A stretch of DNA of 64,000 bases from Fusarium oxysporum f. sp. lycopersici 4287 (GCF_000149955.1 NC_030986.1:6075054-6139053); one strand, 5' to 3'. Counted from the first letter of the stretch, positions 21,735 to 32,486 are shown. Made by a program: numbers and translations. Notes: generated by a model not told the origin, from the letters alone.

Positions 21735-21916
21735 TACTTTTCTAGCCCCGTTTGCTTGACTCTGCTTGACAGACCTGCTTGAAGGCCAACCAATACCATC
21801 TCCAAGTGTTCAGCATCCTATCTTCAGCAGCTGAAGCATGGTCTGTCAACTTGAGGCTGTTTGTTGTTAGTAATCAGCTGTGATGTTAATATCAGTAGTC
21901 ATTTGTTTTCTCCTTC

Positions 21917-23296
21917 TCAAACTCCTTCCTGGCTCAATCTTCCTGTCGCCATCGCAAATTTGACTGTCGCTCGCACCGCCTCCAGGTTAGGTCTCCACTT
22001 TGCTCCGTCTGACGCCGACTTTCCACCTAGAAAGAAGGAAAGGTTGCCCATCATGTTTTGTCCTACTCGACGCATGGCTTCACGCTCTGCTTCCCATCTT
22101 GTGCATCGGAACAGAAAATGCTCCATTGTCTCTGGTCCACATCCACATTCACACATGTCCGACTCTGCGGCCCCGATCTTGTTGAGGTAGCTGTTGATCT
22201 TCGCCATTCCCGTGCGGAGCTGCGAGAGCACTCTGGCTTCTCGTCTCTTGCAAATGTCGTATAGTGCTTGCGTATGTTTGCCTGGTAGGGCCCGATCTAT
22301 CCGTTTGGAGTAGTTGCCTACATTGTCGGGTAGTTTCCGTTGCTGATGCAGCTGCGACACTGCCAACCTGAGCCGCGTGGAGCGGGCCTGGTACGGTAGC
22401 GATTGCGACGTGCATCCCGCTCTGGTAGCCTTCTTGGCTTGTCTCTTTGCTTCACGACTCATGCTGAGGTCATCGTCTCTGGATGGTACCCAGATCATCT
22501 TGACTCTATTGTTTCCCTTTCTCAGTCGCTCGATGTGCTCGTAGATCTGACGGATGGAGGTCTGGCCTGATTGCTGTTGCGGTCGGGCAATCGCCTTGAG
22601 TGACGACTGGCTACTTGACAGCACCGTAAGCTCTCGACATTGTAGACCATCCGGCATGCATCGCAATGCCATCGCTATCGCCTCCAGCTCGGCGGTGTAC
22701 GGGTTCTGATCGTCTCGTGACCCGAGCGTGGCCGAGTACCTGGCCACTATCCTGTCTGTTTGACCAGGCGATCTTTGGGCCACGATGCCGCTCATACCCA
22801 CTAGACCTCCCCTGTCGGAAGCACTGGTCGCGATGACAATGTCGTTGACGTTCTTTGCAGCTATTTTCGCCGCTTCACGATCGGCCTCGTATACAAGCGG
22901 CACCCGGTTGTACCACGGTGGTACCGCATAGGCCTCAATCGTTTCCATCCGCTCCGTTCCGCTGCCTTCATACGCAAGCGCCAGCTTCTTCAACGGTGAC
23001 ATGTATCTTCGACTCGCCGACACCTTGAGGGCTGCTAGCGGGTGCGTCTTTGGCACCGTCTTGATGTTGATGTACATCCGCATGCCTGCTTGAGCATGTC
23101 GCTCGCATACCGTCTGTATGTTGGCTTCTGCTTCCATCACTGCTGTCGCGACTGTCCGGAAAGCACCCGTGATGGCTCGTGCTCCTATCTTCTGAGCCCT
23201 GTTGAACCAGCTCAGTGCTCTTTCGTTTCGTGCATGCGACCACACGACCGAAGCGTAGTCTATCGCCGGAGCGACGGTCGCCGTAAACAGCTGCAT
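21917..23296 (-). pseudogene. LINE ORF2 C-terminal part: thumb, RNase H and zinc motif
   Basis: After the deletion the frame resumes with LFTATVAPAIDYASVVW, the conserved end of the RT/thumb region, then LSWFNRAQKIGARAITGAF, an RNase H-like domain (NPYTAELEAIAMALRCMP, VKMIWVPSRDDD), ALPGKHTQALYD, LRTGMAKINSYLNKI and CECGCGPETMEHFLFRC. It ends at a TGA-type stop at 21917. It aligns by eye with the smaller copy at 19660-20652 all the way to ATGRL near the end. In an intact element it would be the C-terminal third of ORF2. Confidence 0.85.
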
Positions 23297-24765
23297 TGAA
23301 GAACAGGAATAGTATCGGCGATAGTGGTGACCCTTGCGGGAGGCCAGCTTGTGGCAGTTCCCGTAGCGCTGATGTGTAGCCATTCACCGTGATGGTAGCC
23401 GTGCGGTATGAGCAGAAGGCATCGATCCACCTGATCAGCCCCTTGGGTATACCACGCGCCTCGAGTCTCTGCAGCAACCTGTCCTTGAACACGCCGTTGT
23501 AAGCTCCTTTGACGTCGAAGCTGACCAGACTGACCACTTTGCGATTGCGCCATGCTTTGTAGACCTGTTCCTGGAAGAGCAGTAGAGCCTGCTCTGCCGA
23601 TCGCCTCTTTCTCGCACCAAAGTGATTGGTGGGTAAGAGTCCGTATGTCTCGGCGGCGTGCGATATACGGTCCGCCACTACTGTTTCCAGGATCTTGCCC
23701 AGCGTTGATAGAAGCGAGATCGGTCTCCATGCCTTGGCTATCTTATAGTCGCCTTTGTTCGGTTTCTTGAGTGGGATGATTTTGGCCGTCCTCCACTGGC
23801 TAGGCAATCGCCCTGTATCCAGTGATGTCCGAAACAGATGCAGGACCCGTTCCTTCATCACCGGCCACAGCTGCTTCCATACCATGGCTGGCAATCCGTC
23901 TTGACCGGGCGCCTTCCACGCCTTGGCCTCCATCACCTTCTCCTCCACCTCCTCCATCGTGAGGTTCGGCATGGCCACTTCTCTGCGCCGTGGTCGCGGG
24001 CCTTCTTCTTCTATGTCTGTTGGCAGCGGCGGGAAGAAGACGTTGAGCAGTTCCTCCGCCTGTTCGACTTTGTCCTGCGTCATTGTTCCATCAGTTCTCT
24101 TCAGCGGAGGCACCTTATCACCGTTCGCATCATGTCCGGGTTTGAGGTACTTGGCGGCTTGCCAGATGTTGGTCCCATCGGCGAGAAAGTCGTCCCAGTG
24201 CGTCTTCTTCTGTCTTTTGATAGCATCATGATACTCTTTACCCGTTTCTTTGGCTCGATCTTCCAGGCTGTCAATCCGTTGACCGGCCCGATGCCGGGCC
24301 CTTGCCAGGTTCCTCCAGAACGTGTACGTCCTACGAAGCTTGGTGAGATCTGTGGTCCACCATCTCTTTGCGTACGGTGATGGCTTCGCACGTGGGACTA
24401 GATCGTGGATCGCATCGAGGACCACATCCATCAACCTGTCTGTCTGTGTCTGGACATCACCATCCCACGGAAGTGGTGAGAGCTTTTCCTTCACCCTTTC
24501 CCTGATTGCGTTCCACGGTGCATTTTTAAACAACAACCTTGGTTCCGCTGTTCTCTCGGGCATCGCGAGATCAAACTCTGCCTGGATAGCCCTGTGATCT
24601 GATCCATGCTCGGTCGGATAGATGCCGCAGTGTACCATCTCGTCTGCCAGCTCGGCTGACGCGAGCGTCAGGTCGATCGTGCTCTCGCCACCTGGTCCTT
24701 CCCACGTCTTCGTTCCTCGTGGGAGAAGACTGAGTAGACCATGCTCATCCATGAGGTCGATGATC
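23293..24765 (-). pseudogene. LINE ORF2: endonuclease end and reverse transcriptase, palm motif C lost
   Basis: The frame downstream of the gap starts in the endonuclease (STIDLTLAS, GSDHRAIQAEF) and continues through the RT fingers and palm: WKAPGQDGLPAMVWKQLWP, WRTAKIIPLKKPNKGDY, AWRPISLLSTLGKILE, then SFDVKGAYNGV (motif A, first catalytic Asp) and GLPQGSPLSPILFLFFNA (motif B). Directly after FFNA the sequence jumps to the thumb-distal text of the RNase H part in another frame. The segment with the catalytic F-x-D-D box (motif C) and following thumb is gone. The remaining 110 codons of the frame are out-of-frame reading of the next section. RT activity is therefore impossible for this copy. 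Confidence 0.85.
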
Positions 24766-25114
24766 NNNNNNNNNNNNNNNNNNNNNNNNNNNNNNNNNNN
24801 NNNNNNNNNNNNNNNNNNNNNNNNNNNNNNNNNNNNNNNNNNNNNNNNNNNNNNNNNNNNNNNNNNNNNNNNNNNNNNNNNNNNNNNNNNNNNNNNNNNN
24901 NNNNNNNNNNNNNNNNNNNNNNNNNNNNNNNNNNNNNNNNNNNNNNNNNNNNNNNNNNNNNNNNNNNNNNNNNNNNNNNNNNNNNNNNNNNNNNNNNNNN
25001 NNNNNNNNNNNNNNNNNNNNNNNNNNNNNNNNNNNNNNNNNNNNNNNNNNNNNNNNNNNNNNNNNNNNNNNNNNNNNNNNNNNNNNNNNNNNNNNNNNNN
25101 NNNNNNNNNNNNNN
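24766..25114. other. Assembly gap (349 N) inside the LINE
   Basis: A run of N inside the endonuclease region. Flanking frames agree with one element, so the gap is probably within the repeat and its true length may differ. Confidence 0.95.
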
Positions 25115-27012
25115 GGCACTTGTTCCGCCTCTAGGTCGCTCCGTATCCAGAGCATGCTGCGTATCGGCCACTGCATGTCGTGTCTCTTTGTAGGTATATA
25201 CTTGATCCAGTACCTGTGACTGTTTGGTGTCGTCACCACCGATCCTTCAATATTCAAGGCGTACGGCTCGGCGACTGCCAGCACCGCATAGTCCTGCAAG
25301 TCTCTGTCGTTCATCATGCTCAGCTGCACCACATCCTTTTTGTGCACGTTGAGCTGGAAGATTCGCAGGTTGTGCCCATCAGTGATGTGTAGTTGTCGCA
25401 CCCGACAGTTTTGACTGAACGACTCGTGTGGTCCTCCGCATGGAACACACTTTGGTTCGACCGCTTGGCAGTCTCGATGGCGATGTCCCGTCTCCGCACA
25501 CTTGCCGCATCGTTGTGTTTTACTGCAGGCAAAGGCTTTATGGCCAGTCTCCCAGCAGTTGTAGCATTGGTCGGGGCCTTGGCGTCGCTCAAAGACATTA
25601 GTGCTGGCCGACTCTCCGGCGAGGTGGAAGTATCTCTCGTCAAGAAGTCGTCGCGCATCGCTCGCCTTGGTGACATAGATCACCATCGAGCCGTACATCT
25701 TCCCGTTCTCCTTATTGCTGAGCCAGTGCATCTTGGCTATCGTCACTTCATTCTCTTTTCCTAGAGCTTCGGCTGCACCAGGCAGAATATTGCCAGATGA
25801 ATCTAGAACCGCCGTCCTGTTTGCACCGTCGACCTTGACCGGGTATAGCTGGTCTCTGAGAACCCTCACGCCCTTCACCATCGTCCTCTCTGCCGCCTCC
25901 CTGACAAGCTGCAGCTCCGCCTCGTCTCGGCACACTACCTTGATGCGATCTTCGTTCCTTACATCCTTCACCACGGCTGCGCATCGCCAGTTCGGTTGGC
26001 CGCCTTCCCTCGCCCGCACCTTTTCTTCGATAGCTTGACGCACTTCTCCTACTTGCGCCTTGCCTCCGTCCTCCTCGCTGACCCGTGATGTGTCAATAGT
26101 ACAGAACAAGGTGTCCGTGAATGAGGATGGGGTAGTGCGCATGGACGAAAGAGTGCGGACGTTACTTGGCTGGCTTGTGGGTGGGGTACGGGCTACGTCT
26201 GCATACGATGGCTGCGGGCTCGTCTGAGCACCGCTCGAAATGCTGCCGGCTATCGTATTCAGCTGTTCTTTCATTTGGCTGATCTCCTCTTTCGCCTGCT
26301 GCATCTCCTCTCTTGCCTGCTTCAGTTCCTCCTTCGCTTGCCTTATCTCTTCTGCCGCTTGACCTTGTACTATCCCTACTTCTTTCATGACTTGCAATCG
26401 CATCTGCTCAAAGTTCCGCGCTGTTTGTTCCCGAATGATCTTCAATTGCTCGGTTGTTTGCTCACGCGTTGTTCTAATCTGTTCGCTCGTTTGCTCTCGC
26501 ATCACCCTCAGCTGCCTGGTAGACTGCTCATGCAGGCGCCTGAGCTCATCTACCTTCCTCGACTCCTCGACCGCCTGCGTCTTGACCGCCTGAACTTCCT
26601 GCTGAAGCTGTCGAACCATCTCTAGCTGCTCACCCATCATCTGCGTTGTCATCCGCTGATTGCCCATCAACGCGTCCCAGAGTCTCTCGAGCATCTTCTT
26701 CTGCTCGTCCATTAGCTGAGTCGACGTCTCGTGAAGCATGGCTCGGAGCATAGTCCGCATCAGCGACACGTTGTTGCCCGACGCGTCTTCCAACATCTGC
26801 GATTTTCCAGCCTTGTCGGCCAGCTCGCTCTCACCCCCGGCTCCGCCGTGAAGCGGTGCTACAACTGCATCAGCCCTTTCCCCGACCGCCTGCGACTTTT
26901 CCTGTAGCCGTTCCTGCAGGTTCGCGGTCCGCTTCATGGTTCTCGAGGTCTGACGCGTCGCTGCGACAGAGCCTCCACCTTGCACCAGGATCACGTCACC
27001 AGTCGCGTCCAT
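25115..27012 (-). CDS. LINE ORF1 (coiled coil, three zinc knuckles) running in frame into the endonuclease
   Basis: The ATG at 27012 opens about 630 codons to the gap. Residues 1-70 are polar; about 80-270 form a long coiled coil rich in Gln, Glu and Arg with repeated REQT words; then a linker; about 370-470 an RNA-binding-like domain (VKDVRNEDRIKVVCRDEAE, AKMHWLSNKENGKMYGS); and about 490-545 three knuckles (CYNCWETGHKAFAC, CGKCAETGHRHRDC, CVPCGGPHESFSQNC). Without a stop the same frame continues LRIFQLNVHKKDVVQLS and LAVAEPYALNIEG, the start of the APE-type endonuclease that is normally ORF2. Normally a stop and a new start separate the two. The protein would bind element RNA and nick target DNA. 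Functional status unknown because of the gap. Confidence 0.85.
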
Positions 27013-27408
27013 TTTGCATCAAAGACGCTCACGGCCGCGCCGGCTCCTACGCTCCGCTAAAATATTATTAAGAAGATTGTAAAGATTGTAAAGATTGTAA
27101 AGATTCGCGTTCCAGGGTCGGGATAAGAGTGTGTGCACGGACAGGACTGTTATCGTGCGACGGGACACTTTTTGTTGTATCCTGTCATGTTACCGCCACG
27201 ACTGCCTACAGTAGTAGTAGGGCTCCAACCTCCCCCATTCACTTGTTCATTGCCTATGCCGGCCCCGCGCAGTAAAATTCCTTGTAGCGACCCCAAACAC
27301 ATCGTCATCGTGGAATAACAAGCAACGTTCCAGTGTTGCGTTGCACACAGACGCTTTTCCAATTGAATTTGACCTTTCAAAGCTTGCGGTCGTGACTGGG
27401 GCACTAGC
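27013..27408. other. Leader region of the LINE and spacer
   Basis: It contains three tandem copies of GATTGTAAA (27075-27101) in an AT-rich patch followed by a GC-balanced spacer. I see no gene. Confidence 0.4.
27075..27105. repeat. Tandem GATTGTAAA (3+ copies)
   Basis: A nine-base unit repeated three times with a partial fourth, 60 bases before the LINE start codon on the minus strand. It might be the LINE 5' end or a flanking microsatellite. Confidence 0.85.
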
Positions 27409-27627
27409 ATGTGCTTCATTAACCTGGGTACGTTCATTTGTCAGGAATGCGGGCAGCGCGTAGGCGAGCAGCCCGTGGAGATTGTGCCCTGCGCCACCAT
27501 ATGTGGCAAGTTCGTAATCAAGGTGACGAGCGAGGCGGTTTCGGGCGAGTGCAGTGTTTGTCGCGACGCAAGGGAGAAGAGAATTGATCTGGCGCGGAAA
27601 GTGACCCAGGAGCCCAAGAAATGCTAG
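27409..27627 (+). CDS. Small cysteine-rich protein (72 residues)
   Basis: An ATG-started frame not recognised as a named family. It shows an ordered Cys pattern: FICQECGQRV, then VPCATICGKF, then GECSVCRDAREKRIDL, with a final Cys, so two to three CxxC or CxxxC pairs that could bind zinc; the tail after the last pair is a basic helix. It has no clear signal peptide. Many fungal genomes hold small proteins with an N-terminal Cys start and a C-terminal CxxC followed by a charged helix, so I favour a real gene. It stands between LINE copies. Confidence 0.4.
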   Translation: MCFINLGTFICQECGQRVGEQPVEIVPCATICGKFVIKVTSEAVSGECSVCRDAREKRIDLARKVTQEPKKC

Positions 27628-27819
27628 AGAGGAAGGCTTGGTGGTGTTTGTGACGCTGACGATGATGATCCTACGGCAGTTTGGGTATCATTCAGAAGAG
27701 CAGAGAAGAGAGCGGAGATGAAAATGATAATGGTGATAAGTCGGTTAGTTATTGGTCTTCAGAGGTGCCCTGCACCTGTCGAAGCATGGTACGTCGTCTG
27801 TCCCTTTGACTGGCATAGC

Positions 27820-29110
27820 CCTTATGCTTTATACCTTGTCCGACATTCCTCCGGTAGCCACACTAGTACAGGCGGGGTACGAGAAGTTCGTCAAAAGACG
27901 CATTTTCTTCAAACCACTAAAATATATCGGATGGCTTACGAGGACATTCGCGACGAAGAGTGCTACCTCAGCCATCATTGAGTTCACAAGGCCCCAAGAT
28001 GCTAATAAGATCATTGACTAAGGTCTGAACTGGCAAGGGGAAGTCTTTCAGTGTGAACTGTATGACAGGTCGTGTCGACTGAGGCAATGCTTTGGTTGTC
28101 AAGTATATGGCCATATAGGAACCCAGTTCGAGGCAACAACGGAATGCGGCTACTGCGCTCAACAANNNNNNNNNNNNNNNNNNNNNNNNNNNNNNNNNNN
28201 NNNNNNNNNNNNNNNNNNNNNNNNNNNNNNNNNNNNNNNNNNNNNNNNNNNNNNNNNNNNNNNNNNNNNNNNNNNNNNNNNNNNNNNNNNNNNNNNNNNN
28301 NNNNNNNNNNNNNNNNNNNNNNNNCAGAAAATGCGCCAACTGTAAAGGTGAACACGAGGCATGGAGCAAACAGTGTGCAAACAGGAAGGAGGGGATGGCC
28401 TAAGTCAAGGCTGCCTACGCTGCTCGCCCAAGATACCACTTGGTGCTGCAAAGTAACATGGCAGCCAGCCAGACAAACCCAGCGGTGAGAATTCAGGGGC
28501 AACCGACTGGACGAGCAGTCCGTGAGGGAGCACCATCTTTCGCACCAAGTCGCGTTCAACAAAATCGGCAAGGAAGAAGCAGGTCACCGACAAAAGGAGG
28601 ACAAAAGAGAGTCAACCCTGGGAGCAATGTAGCTCCTATAAATGACGCGGAAAACGAGATCACGGCCAACACAGGAAGCCAACGACCCCAAAGGATCATA
28701 ACGCCATCCAGAAGGGCACTGGAAGCACTTGACGCGAATTCGGCACGACTACACGGCACCTACCACGCGGACAACATGAATGTCGATAACCGTGAATGAG
28801 CCACGTGGAATCACTCTCCATACTACAATACAATGTAAGGAGGTCAAAGGATATCGTTATGGCCACCTTACTACGAGATCCAAAGATAATGGATTTTGAT
28901 ATTCTCGCTGTCCAAGAGCCATGGGCGAATTCCTTCGTGGACACCACGCACCATCCGGCAAAAGAACGATTTCACCTATGTTACCTCCAGAGCGAAGGAG
29001 AGAGCCCAGCTATGGTTGGCCTGTTCATCAACAAACGCCTCGATCACTCCAAATGGCGCTGTGAGCCACATAATCCACATCTCTCACGATAACGATAGCC
29101 CTAGGTCAGG
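27820..29110 (+). pseudogene. LINE fragment: ORF1 with zinc knuckles and the start of the endonuclease (family B)
   Basis: ORF1 text reads SATSAIIEFTRPQDANKII, then after a stop GLNWQGEVFQCELYDRSCR, CFGCQVYGHIGTQ, CGYCAQ to the gap (28166-28324), and CANCKGEHEAWSKQC, that is knuckles of a LINE gag-like protein. Another stop (TAA, about 28401) breaks the tail, which otherwise continues to DNRE and a TGA at 28797-28799. ORF2 starts with the overlapping ATG at 28796 (LSILQYNVRRSKDIVM, DILAVQEPWANSF), an APE-type endonuclease start. After about 95 residues the frame ends and a (AAATC)n tail follows, so the rest of ORF2 is missing. It differs from both the copy at 21735-27012 and the family at 10505. 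Confidence 0.75.
28166..28324. other. Assembly gap (159 N) inside a LINE fragment
   Basis: A run of N between two zinc-knuckle-coding pieces that belong to one ORF1. Confidence 0.95.
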
Positions 29111-29130
29111 GTTAGGCTTGTCAACAAATA

Positions 29131-29169
29131 AATGAAATCAAATAAATCCAAATCAAATCAAATCAAATT
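29131..29169. repeat. (AAATC)n tract, probable LINE 3' tail
   Basis: Imperfect then perfect AAATC repeats directly after the LINE fragment. Short-unit tails at the 3' end are usual for several LINE groups. Confidence 0.7.
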
Positions 29170-29989
29170 GCAGGAGTCGAATTTATTTGGATATCTGGAT
29201 TCGTTGGATAAGTCCAATTTGATCGCAATATCGCAAATCGGGACTGATTATTATGTAAATAATCATGCCATACCTCTGACTGGTTACCCCTTGATGCATA
29301 CCTGTATTATATATTTCTTTCTCAGCGAGAACCTCACTAAACACTATCATCTGTTTTCAATAGCGCGTTTTCAATTTCTATGGGATCTCCAATCAACTCT
29401 ACTATGAGTTCATTCGGGATTGGGGTTAGATAAATTAGAGCTGCGGCTGAGTAAATGCGGCCGGCAAGCATTCGCGATCGAGACTCTCGGCATGACGGGG
29501 TGTTGGAGAGAAAAGGGCAGGGCTACGGCCAGTCGTGTCGAACATGGTCAAGTCAAGTCCAAGACTTCCAGGCTAAATAAGCGTGGCTAATGTGCAGCGC
29601 AAATGGCGGGGCCACGGGACAAGTCCCATGCATAAATTAGTAGTATCGGTGAAGCTATCGTTAGATTGGACTCGAGACTAGAACCGGCATGGACTTGGTG
29701 GTTGCGTGGTAAAGATTCAGTTTAACGCTGCAACGCCTCTTTTCTCACATTACACTATAATTAGCTGGCTAAAATAAATGTGTTTCGTCTAAAGTATTAG
29801 CTAACAATTCGGTACTTCGGGCCTCGCCTTACTGTAGTCGTATTGAATCCTGGGATGGAGAACGACTAGAGCACAAAACTTTGGCCTTTTCGCTCGCTTC
29901 AGAGGCTAAAATACACCATGACCAGCACCGTAACAACGTATGGGCTGGATCCAGAAACACTCTAAAAATCACAAATGCCATAGTGTTAA
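29170..29989. other. Intergenic region, no gene seen
   Basis: The sequence has normal complexity and no recognisable frame or repeat on either strand. The last 100 bases are the 3' flank of the regulator gene. Confidence 0.3.
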
Positions 29990-31554
29990 TCAAACAATCA
30001 AGTTCTCAAATCCCATTCCACGCAGGTCGTGCAGCCAGTTGACTTTCTCTGAACCACGTGTGTCTTGCATCGCCCAAATCGCCTTGAGCATTTCTATTGC
30101 CGCGAACAGATACCCCCATGGGCAAATTTCCCAGATCGACAACAGTCGTGTCAAGGTCCACGTGCGCTTCTCAGGATCTCGCGTCTCTGCCCCTGCAATG
30201 AACGTCGGCCACGATGAAGCCTTGAAATATGGGCCGTTCTCGTCGATAGCTGCTAAATGGCTCAGGACATCGTCCAGCAACAGATCTGTATCGATAGATC
30301 TCATTGAGCGCACCTGAGGTAGCGCCTGAAGAATGTACTGACATGCTGCTGATCTGTGTGCCGCGGCCAGGTGAACTCGACTGTCAAGATCTTCTATAAG
30401 ACTGTGTTGTCGCAAATAGTCTGCCCATGCCGGAATATCAACAGCAAGTGCCTGGTCTATTAGGGCAATTGCCTTACCTGCCGCTCCCAGCGCTTGATCT
30501 GTCCAAGGTACTTCATGGGATAGCTCAGATGCAGACAAAATGATATTGAGAATATCGGGTGGGCATGACAAATAGCTTGTTAATTCCACCCGCTTCATAA
30601 CGGGTAGGAACTGGATAGCTTGTCGTGCAACACGGGCAGCGAGCGCTCCGGACGTCAACGTGGAGCCCAAAATGTTGTGACTATAACAAGGTAAGATTAG
30701 TATGCAGTGGTGGGTACACTTGATCCGGCGACCCGGGACTTACATGAAGCTGTCAGTAATGACACGGTCCCGCAGCACCCTACTAGATGCATCGGTATTG
30801 CTATCCGGGTTGAGCAGCGCCATGATACTTGTGGCACCCTCAAGATGGGCCCTCCAGCTCTGGTTGTCCGACTTGTCTAGATCAATCAAGTCAAACTTGA
30901 TAAAAAAGTGCATAGCGGCCAGAGTCACCTCGCTACCCCGCGGGTCAAGGGTGTCGAGCACCTCGCGAAGATGGCTCAGGGCTTTTTGCTTAGCTGTCAG
31001 GGCATCGATGAGGGCTTGTCGTGTCACGAGGTCCCTTGAGCGTAGCAGAGAGAGATAACCAGCCGGATTAGTGAAGCTAGCTGGGATCTTGCAAACGCGG
31101 TGGAAGATGTTGGACCATGGATAGCTGAAGTCGCAACAAGAATCTGCAGGAGAAGCGGGTACTTTCGCGTCAAGGGTATTAGCTCGCGGAACGGGTTACT
31201 TTCTGGCGTGTCTCGGACCACGAGGTCTTTGCAGACCCTTTCAGAAACTGAAAACATGCATTAGCATCGCTGTTGACCAACATAAGGGAAAGGGTAAAAG
31301 CGCCACGCTGGAGCCAAGGACTAACAGTGCGCTAGATAGTATCGTGAGGTACGATCGAGGTCCTGGAACAAGGGGTCAGTGAGTGCCCCAGGAGAAGGCC
31401 AGGGTATGTAGGCGTCGCTCAAGGACGTTGGGGACGTTGGGGTTTCGTCATCGTGCGGGTGTTGCTGCTGTGGCTGCTGCTGGTCGCTATAATCGGGCTG
31501 AGGCTGGGGTTGAGGACGGCAGTTGTGACACGGTTTGGTATTGTTTGGCGGCAT
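29990..31554 (-). CDS. Fungal-specific transcription-factor domain protein without a visible zinc cluster
   Basis: Exons 31554-31326, 31247-31097, 31034-30744 and 30680-29990, 453 residues. Introns are 78, 62 and 63 bases; all joins keep frame, and the middle one has a weak GTTTGC donor. From residue about 70 the protein reads the helical regulatory domain of Zn2Cys6 factors: SRYYLAH then SERVCKDLVVRD, NPFRELIPLTRKYPLLLQIL, ALIDALTAKQKALSHL, FFIKFDLIDLDKSDNQSWRA, and a C-terminus LSIWEICPWGYLFAAIEML. The first 70 residues, where the binuclear zinc cluster should sit, are a Gln/Pro-rich tail with only one CHNCR and no Cys-rich cluster. I searched upstream to about 32100 by eye and found no CxxCxxxxxxC exon. 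It may act as a cofactor or a repressor of related factors, or the first exon may have been lost. The start is the first ATG of the open exon. Confidence 0.75.
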
Positions 31555-31803
31555 GCGCCAGGTGCTGAATCTGAGCAGCTTGACAGCTACAGGGTACAGC
31601 TGGAGCGGGTTTCCAGTTCCCAGGTGCCAGGTTCCAGATCCAGGTTGTGCTCGGGCTCTTTTTGGGGGGCGAGACAGCGGTTTGGATGCAACGCGTGAGT
31701 AGCTACAGAAGATTCATGGAGGACTTGTACACAAGGGATCGTGCAAGTTGTGCGGGCGCAGGCAGCGGCGCGATGAGGGAGGTAAGGTTGCAAGGGCATG
31801 AAC

Positions 31804-31850
31804 ATCATGATGATGATGATGATGATGATGACGATGACGATGATGATGAC
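31804..31850. repeat. (GAT)n microsatellite
   Basis: About fourteen near-perfect GAT/GAC triplets upstream of the regulator gene. On the minus strand one frame would read a His run; no gene is supported there. Confidence 0.9.
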
Positions 31851-32380
31851 CAAATAGCGAGGTCCAGCGAACAGCCAAAGCCCCTCGGATCAACACTGAT
31901 CCGTGGCATTCCCCTTCGCGAACGTCGGCGGCGTGGGCTTTCCGAGTTTTCTCTCTAACGTGGTCTGTAAGCAAGCGGCGGAGATAACATGCAGGGTTGA
32001 TGGAATGATGCGGGTCATGTACATAAATTTTGCTGGGATTGTTACCTTATTGGAAGTATCATCCTTACCTCCTCAGTCAAGGACCCCTATCCAAGCTGCG
32101 CGGCGGATTCGATATCAAATCCATTTGAACTTCCATATATAAAAAAACTGCGCTAATGAACAGACACATCGAATCCATCTAACCCAAACGGATTCGTTAT
32201 ACCCCCAAACTTTTCATCAGTATAATACAATTTGGCTAGATATATCGACTCATTGCATCGAGGACATATTATACTCTCAGTATCGGTACAAGAAAATGTA
32301 AATTGCAGCATTACGACCGGTTTGAAGTTCAATTCAATTGATCGATTCAAGTTGAAAGTGACAGGGGTCATGGACAAACA
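31851..32380. other. Intergenic region between the regulator and the MULE
   Basis: No gene seen. The 3' part is AT-rich with AAATCCATTTGAA-like words. Confidence 0.3.
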
Positions 32381-32486
32381 GGCGGTCAATAGGCGGACGG
32401 GTACCCGTCCTTCTAAAATGGGACGGGTCCCGTCCCAATTGCCATATTCGGTCTAGCTCTCTCCGCTATCGGGCTGCCTCTCGCTG
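32381..32486 (+). repeat. MULE left terminal inverted repeat
   Basis: Starts GGCGGTCAATAGG and includes a perfect 16-base palindrome at 32395-32410, then a second near-palindrome around GGGACGGGTCCCGTCCC. Confidence 0.85.

Larger units (their letters stand above)
21735..27012 (-). mobile_element. Near-full-length Tad-type LINE with internal deletion and an assembly gap
   Basis: Order on the minus strand: zinc-knuckle ORF1 (from 27012), endonuclease start, a 349-base gap of N (24766-25114), endonuclease end, reverse transcriptase, a deletion, RNase H and the C-terminal CxCx-type motif, then a 3' untranslated part sharing CTCCAAGTGTTCAG with the neighbour at 19390. This order is that of Tad1-clade non-LTR retrotransposons. 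The coding parts contain few stops, so the copy is young compared with the other relics, but the missing catalytic block makes it non-autonomous. Confidence 0.85.

Noticed and set aside
24745..25134. Frames that run through N
   Set aside because: Translation across the gap is meaningless; only the parts outside the gap were used.
31714..31974. Minus-strand frame with a poly-His run
   Set aside because: Produced by the GAT microsatellite; no homology and no splice link to the regulator gene.
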